From Streptomyces filipinensis (GTDB lineage Bacteria > Actinomycetota > Actinomycetes > Streptomycetales > Streptomycetaceae), in NCBI RefSeq assembly GCF_014649495.1, contig NZ_BMTD01000016.1:124001-188000 (forward strand): a DNA stretch of 64,000 bases. The letters run 5' to 3'. The notes beneath the pieces were generated by a model. It saw nothing but the letters and a program-made list of their open reading frames with translations, was not told the DNA's origin and ran no database searches. Each line of letters starts with the position of its first letter. Position 1 is the stretch's first letter. Of the stretch, positions 1 through 9,382 are shown in pieces. The position numbers and the translations under genes were made by a program.

Positions 1-535
1 TCGTGCCGCAGAAGTGCCCGTTGAAGTGGGTGCCGATCTCGTGGCCGTCCAGCCAGGCCGCGCGGACCTGCTGGAGGGTGGCGTGGATGTGCCGGTCGGC
101 GAGGTAGCCGATGGCGGAGGCGCCGACCGGGTGCTGCGGAGGGCGGTACAGGTGCTTCTTGGACTCGGGCAGCGTGTAGATGCCGCTGAGGAAGAACGTC
201 ATCTTGGCGCCGTGGTCGGTGGCCACCTTGCGGAACCGGGAGAACAGGTTGTTGCTCAGCTCGCCCGCGCCGTCCCAGGAGAACACCACGAACTGCGGCG
301 GCTTCTGGCCCGGCTTCAGCCGCTCGGGCTTCGGCTGGTGCGGCTGGGCGCCGGTGTCGGCGGTGGAGCCGTCCCCGATCGGCTTAGCCGGCCGGGCCTG
401 GGCGGTGCCCCTGCCGTCCGCCGGGTCGGAGCCGTCGACCGAGAGGCCGGTGCCGGAGGAGCACGCGGCCAGCGTGCCCAGGGCGCCCGCCGCCGCGCCC
501 GCCGTCAGCACCTGCCTGCGTGAGATCCCGCTCAT
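1..535 (-). CDS. Secreted NodB-like polysaccharide deacetylase lipoprotein, C-terminus cut by window edge
   Basis: The visible part is the first ~178 residues. It starts at ATG (complement of 533-535) behind a GGAGAAG ribosome site. The N-terminus has a twin-arginine segment (SRRQVL, residues 5-10) and a lipobox ending LAAC with Cys25, so it is probably Tat-exported and lipid-anchored. A ~55-residue Pro/Gly-rich linker follows, then a segment reading VVFSWDGAGE, a phase with MTFFLSG, and HEIGTHFNGHFCG, which fits the second NodB motif (H-x-x-x-H). The first NodB Asp motif is the unusual SWDG rather than TFDDG. It probably removes acetyl groups from a cell-surface glycan, but the substrate cannot be told. 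The remainder of the catalytic domain lies outside the window. Confidence 0.8.
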   Translation of the reverse strand, partial: MSGISRRQVLTAGAAAGALGTLAACSSGTGLSVDGSDPADGRGTAQARPAKPIGDGSTADTGAQPHQPKPERLKPGQKPPQFVVFSWDGAGELSNNLFSRFRKVATDHGAKMTFFLSGIYTLPESKKHLYRPPQHPVGASAIGYLADRHIHATLQQVRAAWLDGHEIGTHFNGHFCGT

Positions 536-672
536 CTTCTCCCCGATTTCCTCGTCATGGCCCATGGGGCCTGCTCGCCGTTGTGGGTCGAGGGGTTCGA
601 TGACGGGGCTCTGCGGAAAGATCGCGGCCCGCGGCGCCTGTTGCCGTCCTGTGACAGTTGTGGCGCGCTCAT

Positions 673-711
673 GACGAACCCCGCTGCCGGGGGTGGGCAG
701 CGGGGTTCGTC
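673..711 (-). terminator. Strong hairpin downstream of the DUF4232 gene
   Basis: A perfect 16-bp stem (673-688 pairs with 696-711, arm gacgaaccccgctgcc) with a 7-nt loop lies 20 bp beyond the stop of the DUF4232 lipoprotein gene on the minus strand. There is no clear U-tract, as is common for Streptomyces terminators. Confidence 0.8.
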
Positions 712-730
712 CCGGGGGTGTCGGTGCGGG

Positions 731-1426
731 TCAGGGAGCGGTGCCGGGGCTGAGCACCGACAGGAAGACCGACGAGGAGGAGCCGGAGACGGGCACCGCC
801 CCGTCCGTCCACGCGGCCTTCAGCGCGTCACGCTCGTCCGGCGGCGTGATCAGCAGCGCGGCCGGGGTGGCCGTCCTGGCGCCGCTGATACCGGGGTTGG
901 AGAAGGTCAGCCCGGCCCAGGCGCTCTGCCCGGGCCTGAGGGTGATCGTGGTCGGGGAGCCCGGCTCGCGCCTGGGGTCCGGGCCGATCTGCGTGCCGGA
1001 GGCGTTCACGAACGCGGCGCCCGGATAGCCGTGCAGGGTGCAGGTGCGGCCGGACCTGTTGGTGAGGACGACCGGGAAGTTCTCCTGGCCGGCGCCCGGG
1101 TCGTTGCGGCCGACGGCGGCGCGCAGCTCGGAGGTGTGGCAGCGGGTGCTCGCCGCGGCCGTGGCCGTCGTACCGCCGCCGCCCGCCGAGCCGGTCGTCC
1201 TCGGGGCGGAGGCCGAGGCGGAGTCGGAGGGCGTGGCGGCCGGGGCGGACGGCGGGGACGCCGGGCTCTTGGAGTCGCCGGTCGCCGGGGCGGCCGTACC
1301 GGAGGCCGTGATCGGTGGGTTGCCATGGACGTCCTGGCCGTTGCCGCAGGCGGTCAGGAGGCCCAGCACGGCGACCGTGCCCACGAGCAGGGCCCCGTGC
1401 CGGGCGGACCGGGAGGTGTACACCAT
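731..1426 (-). CDS. DUF4232 lipoprotein
   Basis: This is a 231-residue protein. I chose the ATG at 1426 (MVYTSRSARHG...) rather than the longer open frame because it puts a lipoprotein signal at the N-terminus: a basic start, a hydrophobic run, and the lipobox LLTAC with Cys27. A Ser/Thr/Ala/Pro-rich linker of ~65 residues follows. The C-terminal ~125 residues start at CHTSELRA and show the DUF4232 pattern (C...L...NRSGRTCTLHGYPG, then LRPGQSAWAGLTFSN). The family is common in actinomycetes as a surface-anchored beta-sandwich of unknown role. A strong hairpin follows the gene. Nothing nearby suggests a partner. Confidence 0.87.
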   Translation of the reverse strand: MVYTSRSARHGALLVGTVAVLGLLTACGNGQDVHGNPPITASGTAAPATGDSKSPASPPSAPAATPSDSASASAPRTTGSAGGGGTTATAAASTRCHTSELRAAVGRNDPGAGQENFPVVLTNRSGRTCTLHGYPGAAFVNASGTQIGPDPRREPGSPTTITLRPGQSAWAGLTFSNPGISGARTATPAALLITPPDERDALKAAWTDGAVPVSGSSSSVFLSVLSPGTAP

Positions 1427-1578
1427 GTCGCTCAACACTCCTGGATGGTCACGGCACGCGACGGATCGCGTGCCTGACGGCGCCGAGTGCGCCGTCCCGC
1501 ACACTCCGATGCGCCGAACGCCGGAAAAGTTCGGCACGCAGGGATCTCTTCCCCGCAGCGACCGCCGCCAGCCGCGCG

Positions 1579-2970
1579 TCAGGTCACGCTCAGCGAACGG
1601 AGTACCGCGTCGGTCGCGTCCTTGTCGCCCCGCTCACGCACCTGCACGTACACCTGGGGCTGGGCGGCGCCGCCCGCCGGGCGCAGCGCGGACTCCGTGA
1701 CCGAGCCGCCGTCCGGGCAGCCGCTCCAGGCCCGCACCAGGCCGCGCCAGTCCCCGTCGGCGAAGGTGCGGCTGCCGGAGTACCGGCAGCCGGCGTGGGC
1801 GAGGGCCTTCACCTTCGCGGTCACGTCGCCGTGCTCGCTCATCCCGACGAACACGCCGTTCACCGGCTCCCCCAGATCGGGCCACCGGTTCAGGTCGTCG
1901 GCGACCACCAGCCCGGGTTCATGCCCCGTGCCGAGCCCCAGCGCGCCCGGGTTCCAGCCGGAATCGCGCAGCTCGCGGCTCCAGCCCGCCGGGACCTCGG
2001 CGACCACCCGTCCGGTCGCGTCCGTGACCCGCACCGCGTCCGAGGAGCCGCCGCGGTGGATCAGCACGGTCACCGCGGCCGCGGCCGCCGCCGCGGTGAG
2101 CACCGCGGCGATGGACAGCGTCACCGTGTTCAGCCGGCCGCGGACGCCGTCCAGCCGCCGGGCCGCCCGGAGGGCCGGCGCGGCCGCCGCCAGCCGGTCC
2201 AGCTCGTGCGCGAACGCCTGCGCGCTCGGCCAGCGCCGCGCCCGGTCCGGCTCCAGGGCACGCAGCAGCGCCCGCGCCACGTCCTCTCCGAGGTCCGGCC
2301 GCAGCCGCCGGGGCGGGACGACCCGCCCCGGCGGCCCCGGAACGCTCCCGGTGACCAGCTCGTAGCCGACCGCGCCCAGGCTGTAGACGTCGGCACGCTC
2401 GTCTATGCCCTCGCCGGGCTCGGCCTGCTCCGGCGGCTGGTAGCCCGCCGAGCCCGCGGCCAGCGTGAGCACGGAGGCCTGTGCGAGGCTCTTGGCGAGT
2501 CCCAGGTCGGCCAGCAGCACCCGCCGGGTGCCGTCCGGGGCGGTGTGCAGCAGCACGTTCGTCGGCTTGATGTCGCGGTGCACGATGCCCGCCTCGTGCA
2601 GCGCGGCGGCGGCCCGGGCGGCCTCCGCCGTCAGCGCGAGCCCGTGGCCCACCGGGAGCGGGCCGCCCGTCAGCAGGTCGGCGAGCGTGCCGCCGGCGGC
2701 GTACTCCATCACGAAGTACGGCCGGCCGTCTGGGAGTTCACCGATGTCGTAGACCTGGACCACGCGGCTGGAGCCGGCCCGGCGCAGCAGCCGCGCCTCG
2801 GACAGGAAGCGGTCCCTGATGTCGAGCCGGTGGGCCCAGTTCTCGGCGAGGACCTTCACCGCGACCGGCGCCTGAAGCTCGTCGTCGTGGGCGAGCCACA
2901 CCGTGGCGAAGGCGCCGGTGCCCAGCGGCCGTTCGAGGCGGTAGCGGCCGATCCGCTCCAGGGAGTGCAT
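1579..2970 (-). CDS. Membrane Ser/Thr protein kinase with extracytoplasmic domain
   Basis: The 463-residue protein has a Hanks-type kinase domain at residues ~8-265. It carries the glycine loop GTGAFATVW (17-25), Lys39 in VAVKV, the catalytic loop HRDIKPTN (131-138), and YQPPEQA in the APE region. The magnesium-binding DFG is DLG here (155-157), a tolerated variant. A single membrane segment (~284-304) leads to a ~160-residue outside domain with two Cys residues, which may sense a signal. The gene is divergent from an ECF sigma-factor gene, with about 47 bp between the chosen starts, so they share a regulatory region. No PASTA repeats are present, so it is not a PknB-type cell-wall kinase. 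Targets are unknown; the adjacent sigma factor is the obvious candidate. Confidence 0.92.
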   Translation of the reverse strand: MHSLERIGRYRLERPLGTGAFATVWLAHDDELQAPVAVKVLAENWAHRLDIRDRFLSEARLLRRAGSSRVVQVYDIGELPDGRPYFVMEYAAGGTLADLLTGGPLPVGHGLALTAEAARAAAALHEAGIVHRDIKPTNVLLHTAPDGTRRVLLADLGLAKSLAQASVLTLAAGSAGYQPPEQAEPGEGIDERADVYSLGAVGYELVTGSVPGPPGRVVPPRRLRPDLGEDVARALLRALEPDRARRWPSAQAFAHELDRLAAAAPALRAARRLDGVRGRLNTVTLSIAAVLTAAAAAAAVTVLIHRGGSSDAVRVTDATGRVVAEVPAGWSRELRDSGWNPGALGLGTGHEPGLVVADDLNRWPDLGEPVNGVFVGMSEHGDVTAKVKALAHAGCRYSGSRTFADGDWRGLVRAWSGCPDGGSVTESALRPAGGAAQPQVYVQVRERGDKDATDAVLRSLSVT

Positions 2971-3017
2971 ACGACTATCATGCCTGGCCTGAGATCGACT
3001 TGGAGGAGGGCCCGTCC

Positions 3018-3566
3018 GTGCCGGACCAGGTGCCTGTGGAAGACCTCGCCCGGCGGGCCGCCGCCGGCGACAGTGCGGCCCTGGACCGGCTGCTCACCGA
3101 GATCCGGCCGGAGGTCCTGCGCCGCTGCGGGCGCTTCCTGCCGTGCCGGGAGGACGCCGAGGAGGCCGCGCAGGACGTGCTGCTCCAGGTGGCCCGGTAC
3201 CTCTCCCGCTTCGAGGGCCGCAGCCGCTTCAGCACCTGGCTGTACACCGTGGTCGCCAACTGCTGCCGCCAGAAGTACCGCGAGCTGAAGCGGCGCGCCG
3301 CCGAGCAGCCGGCCGCGATCGAGCCCTCGTACGCCGTCGACCCGCGGACCACCAGCGTCATCGCCGGCTCCCGGGTGGACCTGCTGGAGGCGCTGGACCG
3401 GCTGGAGCGGACGCATCCGCACCTGGTCGCGCCGCTGGTGTACCGGGACATCTGCCAGCTGGACTACGCCGAGGTCGCCGAGCGCGTCGGCATCCCGCTC
3501 GGCACCCTCAAGTCCCGCCTGCACGAGGCCCGCAAACAGGTACGGCCCTGGCTGGCGGGCGGCTGA
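3018..3566 (+). CDS. ECF-type RNA polymerase sigma factor
   Basis: The protein has 182 residues from GTG at 3018. That start is preferred because GGAGGAGGG (3002-3010) sits 7 nt upstream; the longer frame opens with TTG at 3000, before this site. Region 2 is clear (EDAEEAAQDVLLQVARYL, then RFSTWLYTVVANCCR), and region 4 has the helix-turn-helix (DYAEVAERVGIPLGTLKSRL). There is no extra C-terminal domain, and no anti-sigma gene next to it. Instead it is divergent from a membrane Ser/Thr kinase. Known ECF groups are controlled by such kinases through phosphorylation, so that is the likely arrangement here, by inference. It is convergent with the SpoIIE-type gene downstream. Confidence 0.92.
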   Translation: MPDQVPVEDLARRAAAGDSAALDRLLTEIRPEVLRRCGRFLPCREDAEEAAQDVLLQVARYLSRFEGRSRFSTWLYTVVANCCRQKYRELKRRAAEQPAAIEPSYAVDPRTTSVIAGSRVDLLEALDRLERTHPHLVAPLVYRDICQLDYAEVAERVGIPLGTLKSRLHEARKQVRPWLAGG

Positions 3567-3580
3567 GGCCGTCCGCGGAC

Positions 3581-3618
3581 CTACTGGTCCTCCTCGAAAC
3601 TACTGGTCCTCCTCGAAA
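3581..3618. repeat. 19-bp tandem duplication at the phosphatase stop codon
   Basis: The 19-bp unit ctactggtcctcctcgaaa occurs twice in direct succession (3581-3599 and 3600-3618). On the minus strand it covers the last codons (FEEDQ) and the TAG stop of the SpoIIE-type phosphatase gene. The second copy lies just beyond the stop, so the protein is unchanged. Confidence 0.9.
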
Positions 3619-5981
3619 AGGGACAGCTCCGCCCAGATGGTCTTGCCCTCCGGGGTGTGCCGGCTGCCCCAGCGCTGGGTGAGCTGGGCGACCAGCAGCA
3701 GGCCCCGGCCGCCCTCGTCGAAGGTCTTGGCCCGGCGCAGGTGCGGGGCGGTGTGGCTGGTGTCGGACACCTCGACGATCAGCGTGGTCGCGTCGTGGAT
3801 CAGGCGCAGCCGGATGGGATGGGAGCCGTACCGGATGGCGTTGGTGACCAGCTCGCTGACCACCAGTTCCGCCGTGAACGCCGCCTCGCTCAGCGCCCAG
3901 GCGTCCAGCTGCTCCACGACCTGCTTGCGGATCGGCGCGACCAGCGCCGGGTCGGCCGGGGTGTCCCAGGTCGCCACCTGTGCGGCGGGCAGGCCCTGGG
4001 TGCGGGCGAGCAGCAGCGCCACGTCGTCGGGGGCGCCGCCCGGCGGCAGCAGGGCGTGCAGCACGCGGTCGCAGGTCGTGTCGAGGGAGTCCGTGTGCCC
4101 CGCGAGTGCCTCGTACAGCAGCTCACGGCCGGCGTCCCCGTCCCGTTCCCGGGACGTCACGAGCCCGTCGGTGTACAGCGCGAGGACGGTGCCCTCGGGC
4201 AGGGCCACCTCGGCGGACTCGAACGGCAGCCCGCCCAGGCCCAGCGGGGGACCGGCGGGCAGGTCCAGCAGGCGCGGCCGGCCGCCCGGCCGCAGCAGGA
4301 CGGGCGGCGGGTGCCCGGCGCGCGCCAGGGTGCAGCGCCGGGACACCGGGTCGTAGACGGCGTACAGGCAGGTCGCGCCGACCTCGCCGGGGCTGCCGTC
4401 GCCGCCGGATTCCTCCGACAGCCGGACCACCAGGTCGTCCAGATGGGTGAGCAGCTCGTCCGGGGCCAGGTCGATGTCGGCGAGGGTGCGCACGGCGGTC
4501 CGCAGCCGGCCCATGGTGGCCGAGGCCTCGACGCCGTGGCCGACCACGTCCCCGACGACCATCGCGACCCGCATCCCGGACAGCGGGATCACATCGAACC
4601 AGTCCCCGCCCACGCCGGCCCGCGCGGCCGGCAGGTAGCGGGAGGATGCCTCCAGCGCGGCCGTGCGCGGCAGGGTGCGGGGCAGCAGGCTGCGCTGGAG
4701 CGCGAGCGCGGTCTCGCGTTCCCGGGAGTAGCGACGGGCGTTGTCGATGCAGACGGCGGCCCGGGTGGTGATCTCCTCGGCGAGCAGCCGGTCGTCCGCG
4801 GTGAACGGGTCCGGACGCCGGTGACGTGCGAGGACCGCGACGCCGAGGGTGAGCCCGCGGGCCTGGATGGGCACCGACATCGACGAGTGCATGCCGAATC
4901 TGCGCACCCGCTCGCCCCGCGCGCTGTTCCACGTCAGCCAGGGCAGCAGGTCTTCGACGGTGCCCGAGACGGTGATCGTGTGGCCCGCGGTCAGCGAGTC
5001 CGCCTGGGGGGAGCCGGCCGGGTACTCCTCGGTCTGCCCGGCCTCCCTCACCGCCTCCGGCACGCCGTCGAGGACCGACCGGTGGGCGGCCCGGCGCAGG
5101 GTGACCGGCGCGGAGAGCCGGGCCGGGGGCTCACCGCCGTAGTCCTGCGGGTCCAGCAGGTCGATGGTGACGAAGTCGGCGAGCGCGGGCACGCACACCT
5201 CCGCCAGCTCCTGGGCAGTGCGGGTGACGTCCAGCGTGCTGCCGACGCGCACGCTCGCCTCGTTCACCAGCTGCAGGCGCTGCCGGGCGCGGTGGCTGTC
5301 GGTGATGTCGTGCGCGGCCAGGCACACCCCGCGCACCCGGCCCTGGGAGTCCCTGACCGGTGCCATCCGGGCGAGCCAGGCGTGGGCGCGGTCCTCTCCG
5401 CCGGCGCGCGTGAAGGTCTGCACGTCCAGCGGCCGGCCCGTGGTCAGCACCTGGAGCATCCCCTGCTCCAGGTCGTCGCTCTGCGGCCGGCCGCCGATCT
5501 CGGTGAGCCGCAGCCCGCGCAGGCGTTCCCGCGGCAGGCCGACGACCTCGGCCATCGACTCGTTCATCCGGCGCAGCCGCAGCTGCGCGTCGTACACGGC
5601 GACCGCGCACGGTGACTGGATCAGGCCCGCAGCGGCGAGCGGGTCGTCCTCGGCGGGAGGTTCCGCGCCGGCCAGCGGGGTGACGACGAGCCAGTCGCCG
5701 CCGTGGCCGCCGTGCGGCGGCCGGCGGTGGACGAGCAACCAGACCGCCACGGTACGGCCGTCCCGGTGGCGCAATTCGACCGTCCCCTGCCAGCGGGTGC
5801 CTCGGGGCAGGGCCAGGCGGTCCTGCCGCGCGAGCAGGCGGGCCGCGGGGCGGCCCAGGACGGTTTCCGCCGGGTGGCCGAGCAGGCGTCGCGCGCCCTC
5901 GTTCCACTCGACCAGCGTTCCGTCGTCGTCGATGACAGCCCGGGCCGTCGCCGCGTCGTCGAACGGATAGACCCGGCTCAT
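3600..5981 (-). CDS. PAS-PAS-GAF-SpoIIE phosphatase with C-terminal ATPase domain
   Basis: The 793-residue cytosolic protein starts at ATG 5981 (MSRVYPF), with GGGAGCGG 7 nt upstream. Reading in order: a PAS domain (~5-115), a second PAS (~125-245, SPCAVAVYDAQLRLRRMN), a GAF domain (~260-425), a SpoIIE/PP2C phosphatase (~455-660) with GGDWFDV, GDVVGHG and DDVALLL metal-site motifs, and an HATPase domain (~670-793) with ELVVSELVTNAIRYG, EVSDTS and EGGRGLLLV. This layout is typical of streptomycete regulators that join an anti-sigma kinase-like domain to the phosphatase acting on anti-anti-sigma factors. The PAS/GAF part probably senses a small molecule or redox state. No anti-anti-sigma gene is adjacent. 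The stop codon sits in a 19-bp tandem duplication. Confidence 0.9.
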   Translation of the reverse strand: MSRVYPFDDAATARAVIDDDGTLVEWNEGARRLLGHPAETVLGRPAARLLARQDRLALPRGTRWQGTVELRHRDGRTVAVWLLVHRRPPHGGHGGDWLVVTPLAGAEPPAEDDPLAAAGLIQSPCAVAVYDAQLRLRRMNESMAEVVGLPRERLRGLRLTEIGGRPQSDDLEQGMLQVLTTGRPLDVQTFTRAGGEDRAHAWLARMAPVRDSQGRVRGVCLAAHDITDSHRARQRLQLVNEASVRVGSTLDVTRTAQELAEVCVPALADFVTIDLLDPQDYGGEPPARLSAPVTLRRAAHRSVLDGVPEAVREAGQTEEYPAGSPQADSLTAGHTITVSGTVEDLLPWLTWNSARGERVRRFGMHSSMSVPIQARGLTLGVAVLARHRRPDPFTADDRLLAEEITTRAAVCIDNARRYSRERETALALQRSLLPRTLPRTAALEASSRYLPAARAGVGGDWFDVIPLSGMRVAMVVGDVVGHGVEASATMGRLRTAVRTLADIDLAPDELLTHLDDLVVRLSEESGGDGSPGEVGATCLYAVYDPVSRRCTLARAGHPPPVLLRPGGRPRLLDLPAGPPLGLGGLPFESAEVALPEGTVLALYTDGLVTSRERDGDAGRELLYEALAGHTDSLDTTCDRVLHALLPPGGAPDDVALLLARTQGLPAAQVATWDTPADPALVAPIRKQVVEQLDAWALSEAAFTAELVVSELVTNAIRYGSHPIRLRLIHDATTLIVEVSDTSHTAPHLRRAKTFDEGGRGLLLVAQLTQRWGSRHTPEGKTIWAELSLFEEDQ

Positions 5982-6247
5982 CGTCGCCGCTCCCAAGCGC
6001 ACACTCACAGTGAACAGGTGGCACCTCTCGTGTTCCAGCGTAGTGCTTCGGGGGCTCCCGTGGACCACAACGGGTGGCCGCCCGGCCGGTCGGTCGAGCA
6101 CGGTCGAAGGGAAGATCCGGCCGATCTGCGTCCGAGGGCGATCACGGGCTCCCGGACCCTTGACGATCGTGTGTGCCAGACCGTCAGAATCTGTTTGTTC
6201 GCGATCAGTTGTGAGTACTTCTGGGTCCCAATGAGGGGGAAGCCGCC

Positions 6248-9200
6248 ATGACGGTCACGCGCCGATCGGTTCTGGTCGCCGCCACCGCGACACCCGCGGC
6301 CGGAGCGCTGCCGAGCATCCCGGCGGCGCTGTCCGCCGACGCCGTCGGGGCATCCGCCGGCGCGGGCGGGCGCCACACCGTGCCGCTGCGGGACGGCTGG
6401 CGCTTCGCCCTGGTCGACCCGGGCGGCGTCACCGACACCACCGGCGCCTACGCGCGCGCCGCCGCTCCGGAGTACGACGACTCCGCCTGGCGCGAGGTGG
6501 CCGTCCCGCACGACTGGTCCATCGAACAGACCCCCACGACCGACCACGGCACCACCAGCGGGACCGGCTTCTTCCCGGGCGGCCTCGGCTGGTACCGGCT
6601 CGCCTTCACCCTGCCGCCGGCCTGCGCCGGCAAGCGCATCTCGGTCGAGTTCGACGGCGTCTACATGGACGCGTACGTCTACTGCAACGGCACCCGGGCC
6701 GGCCGTCACCCGTACGGCTACACCGGCTTCGCCCTCGACCTCACCGACCTCGTGCACACCGACGGCAGCACCTCCAACGTGCTCGCCGTCGAGGTGCGCA
6801 ACCAACTGCCGAGCAGCCGCTGGTACTCCGGCAGCGGCATCTACCGCGAGGCCCGGCTGGTGATCACCGACCCGGTGCACGTGGCCCGCTGGGGCACCCG
6901 TGTCACCACGCCCGAGGCCGGCGCGGAACGGGCCGCGGTCCGGGTGGCGACGACGGTGCTGAACGAGTCCGGCACCGGCACGGACGTCCAGGTCCTGTCC
7001 AGGATCACCGGGCCCGACGGCCGCACGGTCGCCCGTGCGTCCAGCACGGTCGCGGTCTCCGACCAGGCCACCGAGACCCATGAACTCACCGTCGACAAGC
7101 CCCTGCTGTGGGACTTCACGACCCCGCAGCACCGCTACACCCTGCACACCGAGCTGCGCGTCGCGGGCCGCACCACCGACACCCACCGGACCGGCTTCGG
7201 TATCCGCGACTACCGCTTCGACCCCGACGAGGGGTTCTCCCTCAACGGCACCCCCACCAAGATCAAGGGCGTCGACCTCCACCACGACCAGGGCGCGCTC
7301 GGCGCCGCGATCAACATCGACGCGGTCCGCAGACAGATGCGGATCATGAAGTCGATGGGCGTCAACGCCTTCCGCACCTCCCACAACCCGCCCTCGCCGC
7401 AGATGATCCAGGTGTGCGAGGAACTCGGCATCGTGATGATGGTCGAGGCCTTCGACTGCTGGCGGACCGGCAAGACGACGTACGACTACGGCCGGTTCTT
7501 CGACGAGTGGTGCGAGAAGGACGCCACCGAGATGGTGCTGGCCGCGCGGAACTCACCGGCCGTCGTCCTGTGGTCCATAGGCAACGAGATACCCGACTCC
7601 ACCTCCACCGCCGGGCTCGCCATGGCCGACCGGATCATCGGTGCCGTCAAGGCCGCCGACGACACCCGCCCCGTGGTCATCGGCTCGAACAAGTACCACG
7701 GTGTGCCCGCCACCGGCTCCCCGGCCGACCGCATGCTCGCCAAGCTCGACGGCCTCGGCCTGAACTACAACACGGCCGGGTCCGTCGACGCCCTGCACGC
7801 GAAGTACCCGCACCTGTTCCTCTTCGAGTCCGAGTCCTCCTCGGAGACCTCCACCCGGGGCACGTACCAGGAACCGGAACACCTCAACACGGGCGAGAAC
7901 CACACGCCGGGCAGGCGGGAGGTCTCCTCCTACGACAACAACCTCGCCTCCTGGACCATGAGCGGCGAGTACGGGCACAAGAAGGACCGGGACCGGAAGT
8001 GGTTCGCGGGACAGTTCCTGTGGTCCGGCATCGACTACATCGGCGAACCGACCCCGTACGACGTCTTCCCGGTCAAGGCGTCCTTCTTCGGCGCCGTCGA
8101 CACGGCCGGGTTCCCGAAGGACATGTACCACCTGTTCAAGAGCCAGTGGACGGCCGAGCCGATGGTCCATCTGCTGCCGATGAGCTGGAACCACGAGGAT
8201 CTCGGGGAGGGGGGCACGGTCGAGGTCTGGGCGTACGCCAACGTGCCGACCGTCGAGCTGTTCCTCAACGGGAAGTCCCTCGGCGTCCGCGAGTTCGACG
8301 CCAAGAAGACCACCGACGGGCGCGCCTACCTGGAGACCACCGAGGCCACCGGCGACGACAGGACCGTCACCGGCGGCCCCTACCCGGGCAGTTACACCAG
8401 TCCCAACGGAAGCGCGGGCAAGCTGCACCTGACCTGGAAGGTGCCGTTCCAGCCGGGGGAGCTGAAGGCCGTGGCCCGGCGGGACGGCGAGGTGGTCGCC
8501 ACCGACGTGCTGCGCACGGCCGGCCCGGCGCACGCGCTGCGGCTCACCGCCGACCGCACCTCCCTCGCCGCCGACGGCCGTTCGCTGCTCTTCGTCACCG
8601 CCGAGGTCGTCGACGCGCACGGGGTGGTGGTGCCCGGCGCCGAGCACCTCATCACCTTCGACGTCGATGGAGGCTCCCTGGCCGGGGTCGACAACGGCCG
8701 AGAGGAGAGCGCCGAGCGCTACCAGGCGAGCACCCGCACCGCATTCCACGGCAAGGCCCTCGCCATCGTCCGGTCCGGTACGAAGCCGGGCCCGCTGAAG
8801 GTCACCGCGCGGGCCGACGGCCTGCGCACGGGCACGGTCGGCGTGCGCACCACCCCGGCGCGCGAGGCCGCCGCCACCCCCGCGCCCGTCTTCGGGCCCG
8901 ATCATCCCGCGCCCGCCGACCACCCCTGTGCGGACGCCAGTTACTCGGGGCGCGGGGACACGCTGCCCGCCGCGATGCTGGACGGCGACCCGGCCACCGG
9001 CTGGTCCAACGCCTTCGTGAAGCCGGCCACCGCGCTGCTGCCCGCGTTCGACGGGGCCCGCGCCGGGGACTGGGTGTCGGTCGACTTCGGACGCGGCCGG
9101 ATCTTCGACCGGGTGGAGGCCTCGTTCACGGTGGACGCCACCCACACGCTGCCCGCCACGGCAGAGGTCGCGGTCTGGGACGGCCGTACCCATGTGCCGG

Positions 9201-9355
9201 TGACGGGCGCCCGGGTGGACTGGGCCACCGCCTCCGACACCCCCACCGTGATCACCTTCGACCCGGTGCGGGGCTCCCGCCTGCGGCTGACACTCACCAG
9301 CGCCCACCCGGGTGAGGCCAAGGGGGCGATCCGCATCAGCCGGCTCGACGTCTAG
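6248..9355 (+). CDS. Secreted glycoside hydrolase family 2 (beta-galactosidase-like)
   Basis: The 1035-residue enzyme begins with a Tat-like signal (TRRSVLVAATA). The GH2 sugar-binding domain (~45-230), immunoglobulin-like domain (~235-340) and TIM-barrel (~345-640) are recognisable. The proposed acid/base is Glu447 in WSIGNEIPD. The nucleophile is Glu527 or Glu529 in LFESESSSE. HNPPSPQM is the usual GH2 substrate-site stretch. Further beta-sandwich domains follow (~640-880). The last ~150 residues (from YSGRGDTLPAAMLDGD) resemble a discoidin/F5-8C carbohydrate-binding module. It should cleave beta-galactosides or related plant glycans outside the cell; the exact specificity is open. It stands alone, with 266 bp upstream and no regulator or transporter beside it. 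Confidence 0.9.
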   Translation: MTVTRRSVLVAATATPAAGALPSIPAALSADAVGASAGAGGRHTVPLRDGWRFALVDPGGVTDTTGAYARAAAPEYDDSAWREVAVPHDWSIEQTPTTDHGTTSGTGFFPGGLGWYRLAFTLPPACAGKRISVEFDGVYMDAYVYCNGTRAGRHPYGYTGFALDLTDLVHTDGSTSNVLAVEVRNQLPSSRWYSGSGIYREARLVITDPVHVARWGTRVTTPEAGAERAAVRVATTVLNESGTGTDVQVLSRITGPDGRTVARASSTVAVSDQATETHELTVDKPLLWDFTTPQHRYTLHTELRVAGRTTDTHRTGFGIRDYRFDPDEGFSLNGTPTKIKGVDLHHDQGALGAAINIDAVRRQMRIMKSMGVNAFRTSHNPPSPQMIQVCEELGIVMMVEAFDCWRTGKTTYDYGRFFDEWCEKDATEMVLAARNSPAVVLWSIGNEIPDSTSTAGLAMADRIIGAVKAADDTRPVVIGSNKYHGVPATGSPADRMLAKLDGLGLNYNTAGSVDALHAKYPHLFLFESESSSETSTRGTYQEPEHLNTGENHTPGRREVSSYDNNLASWTMSGEYGHKKDRDRKWFAGQFLWSGIDYIGEPTPYDVFPVKASFFGAVDTAGFPKDMYHLFKSQWTAEPMVHLLPMSWNHEDLGEGGTVEVWAYANVPTVELFLNGKSLGVREFDAKKTTDGRAYLETTEATGDDRTVTGGPYPGSYTSPNGSAGKLHLTWKVPFQPGELKAVARRDGEVVATDVLRTAGPAHALRLTADRTSLAADGRSLLFVTAEVVDAHGVVVPGAEHLITFDVDGGSLAGVDNGREESAERYQASTRTAFHGKALAIVRSGTKPGPLKVTARADGLRTGTVGVRTTPAREAAATPAPVFGPDHPAPADHPCADASYSGRGDTLPAAMLDGDPATGWSNAFVKPATALLPAFDGARAGDWVSVDFGRGRIFDRVEASFTVDATHTLPATAEVAVWDGRTHVPVTGARVDWATASDTPTVITFDPVRGSRLRLTLTSAHPGEAKGAIRISRLDV

Positions 9356-9382
9356 GCGCGGTCGCGGGTGGATCCGGCTCCC

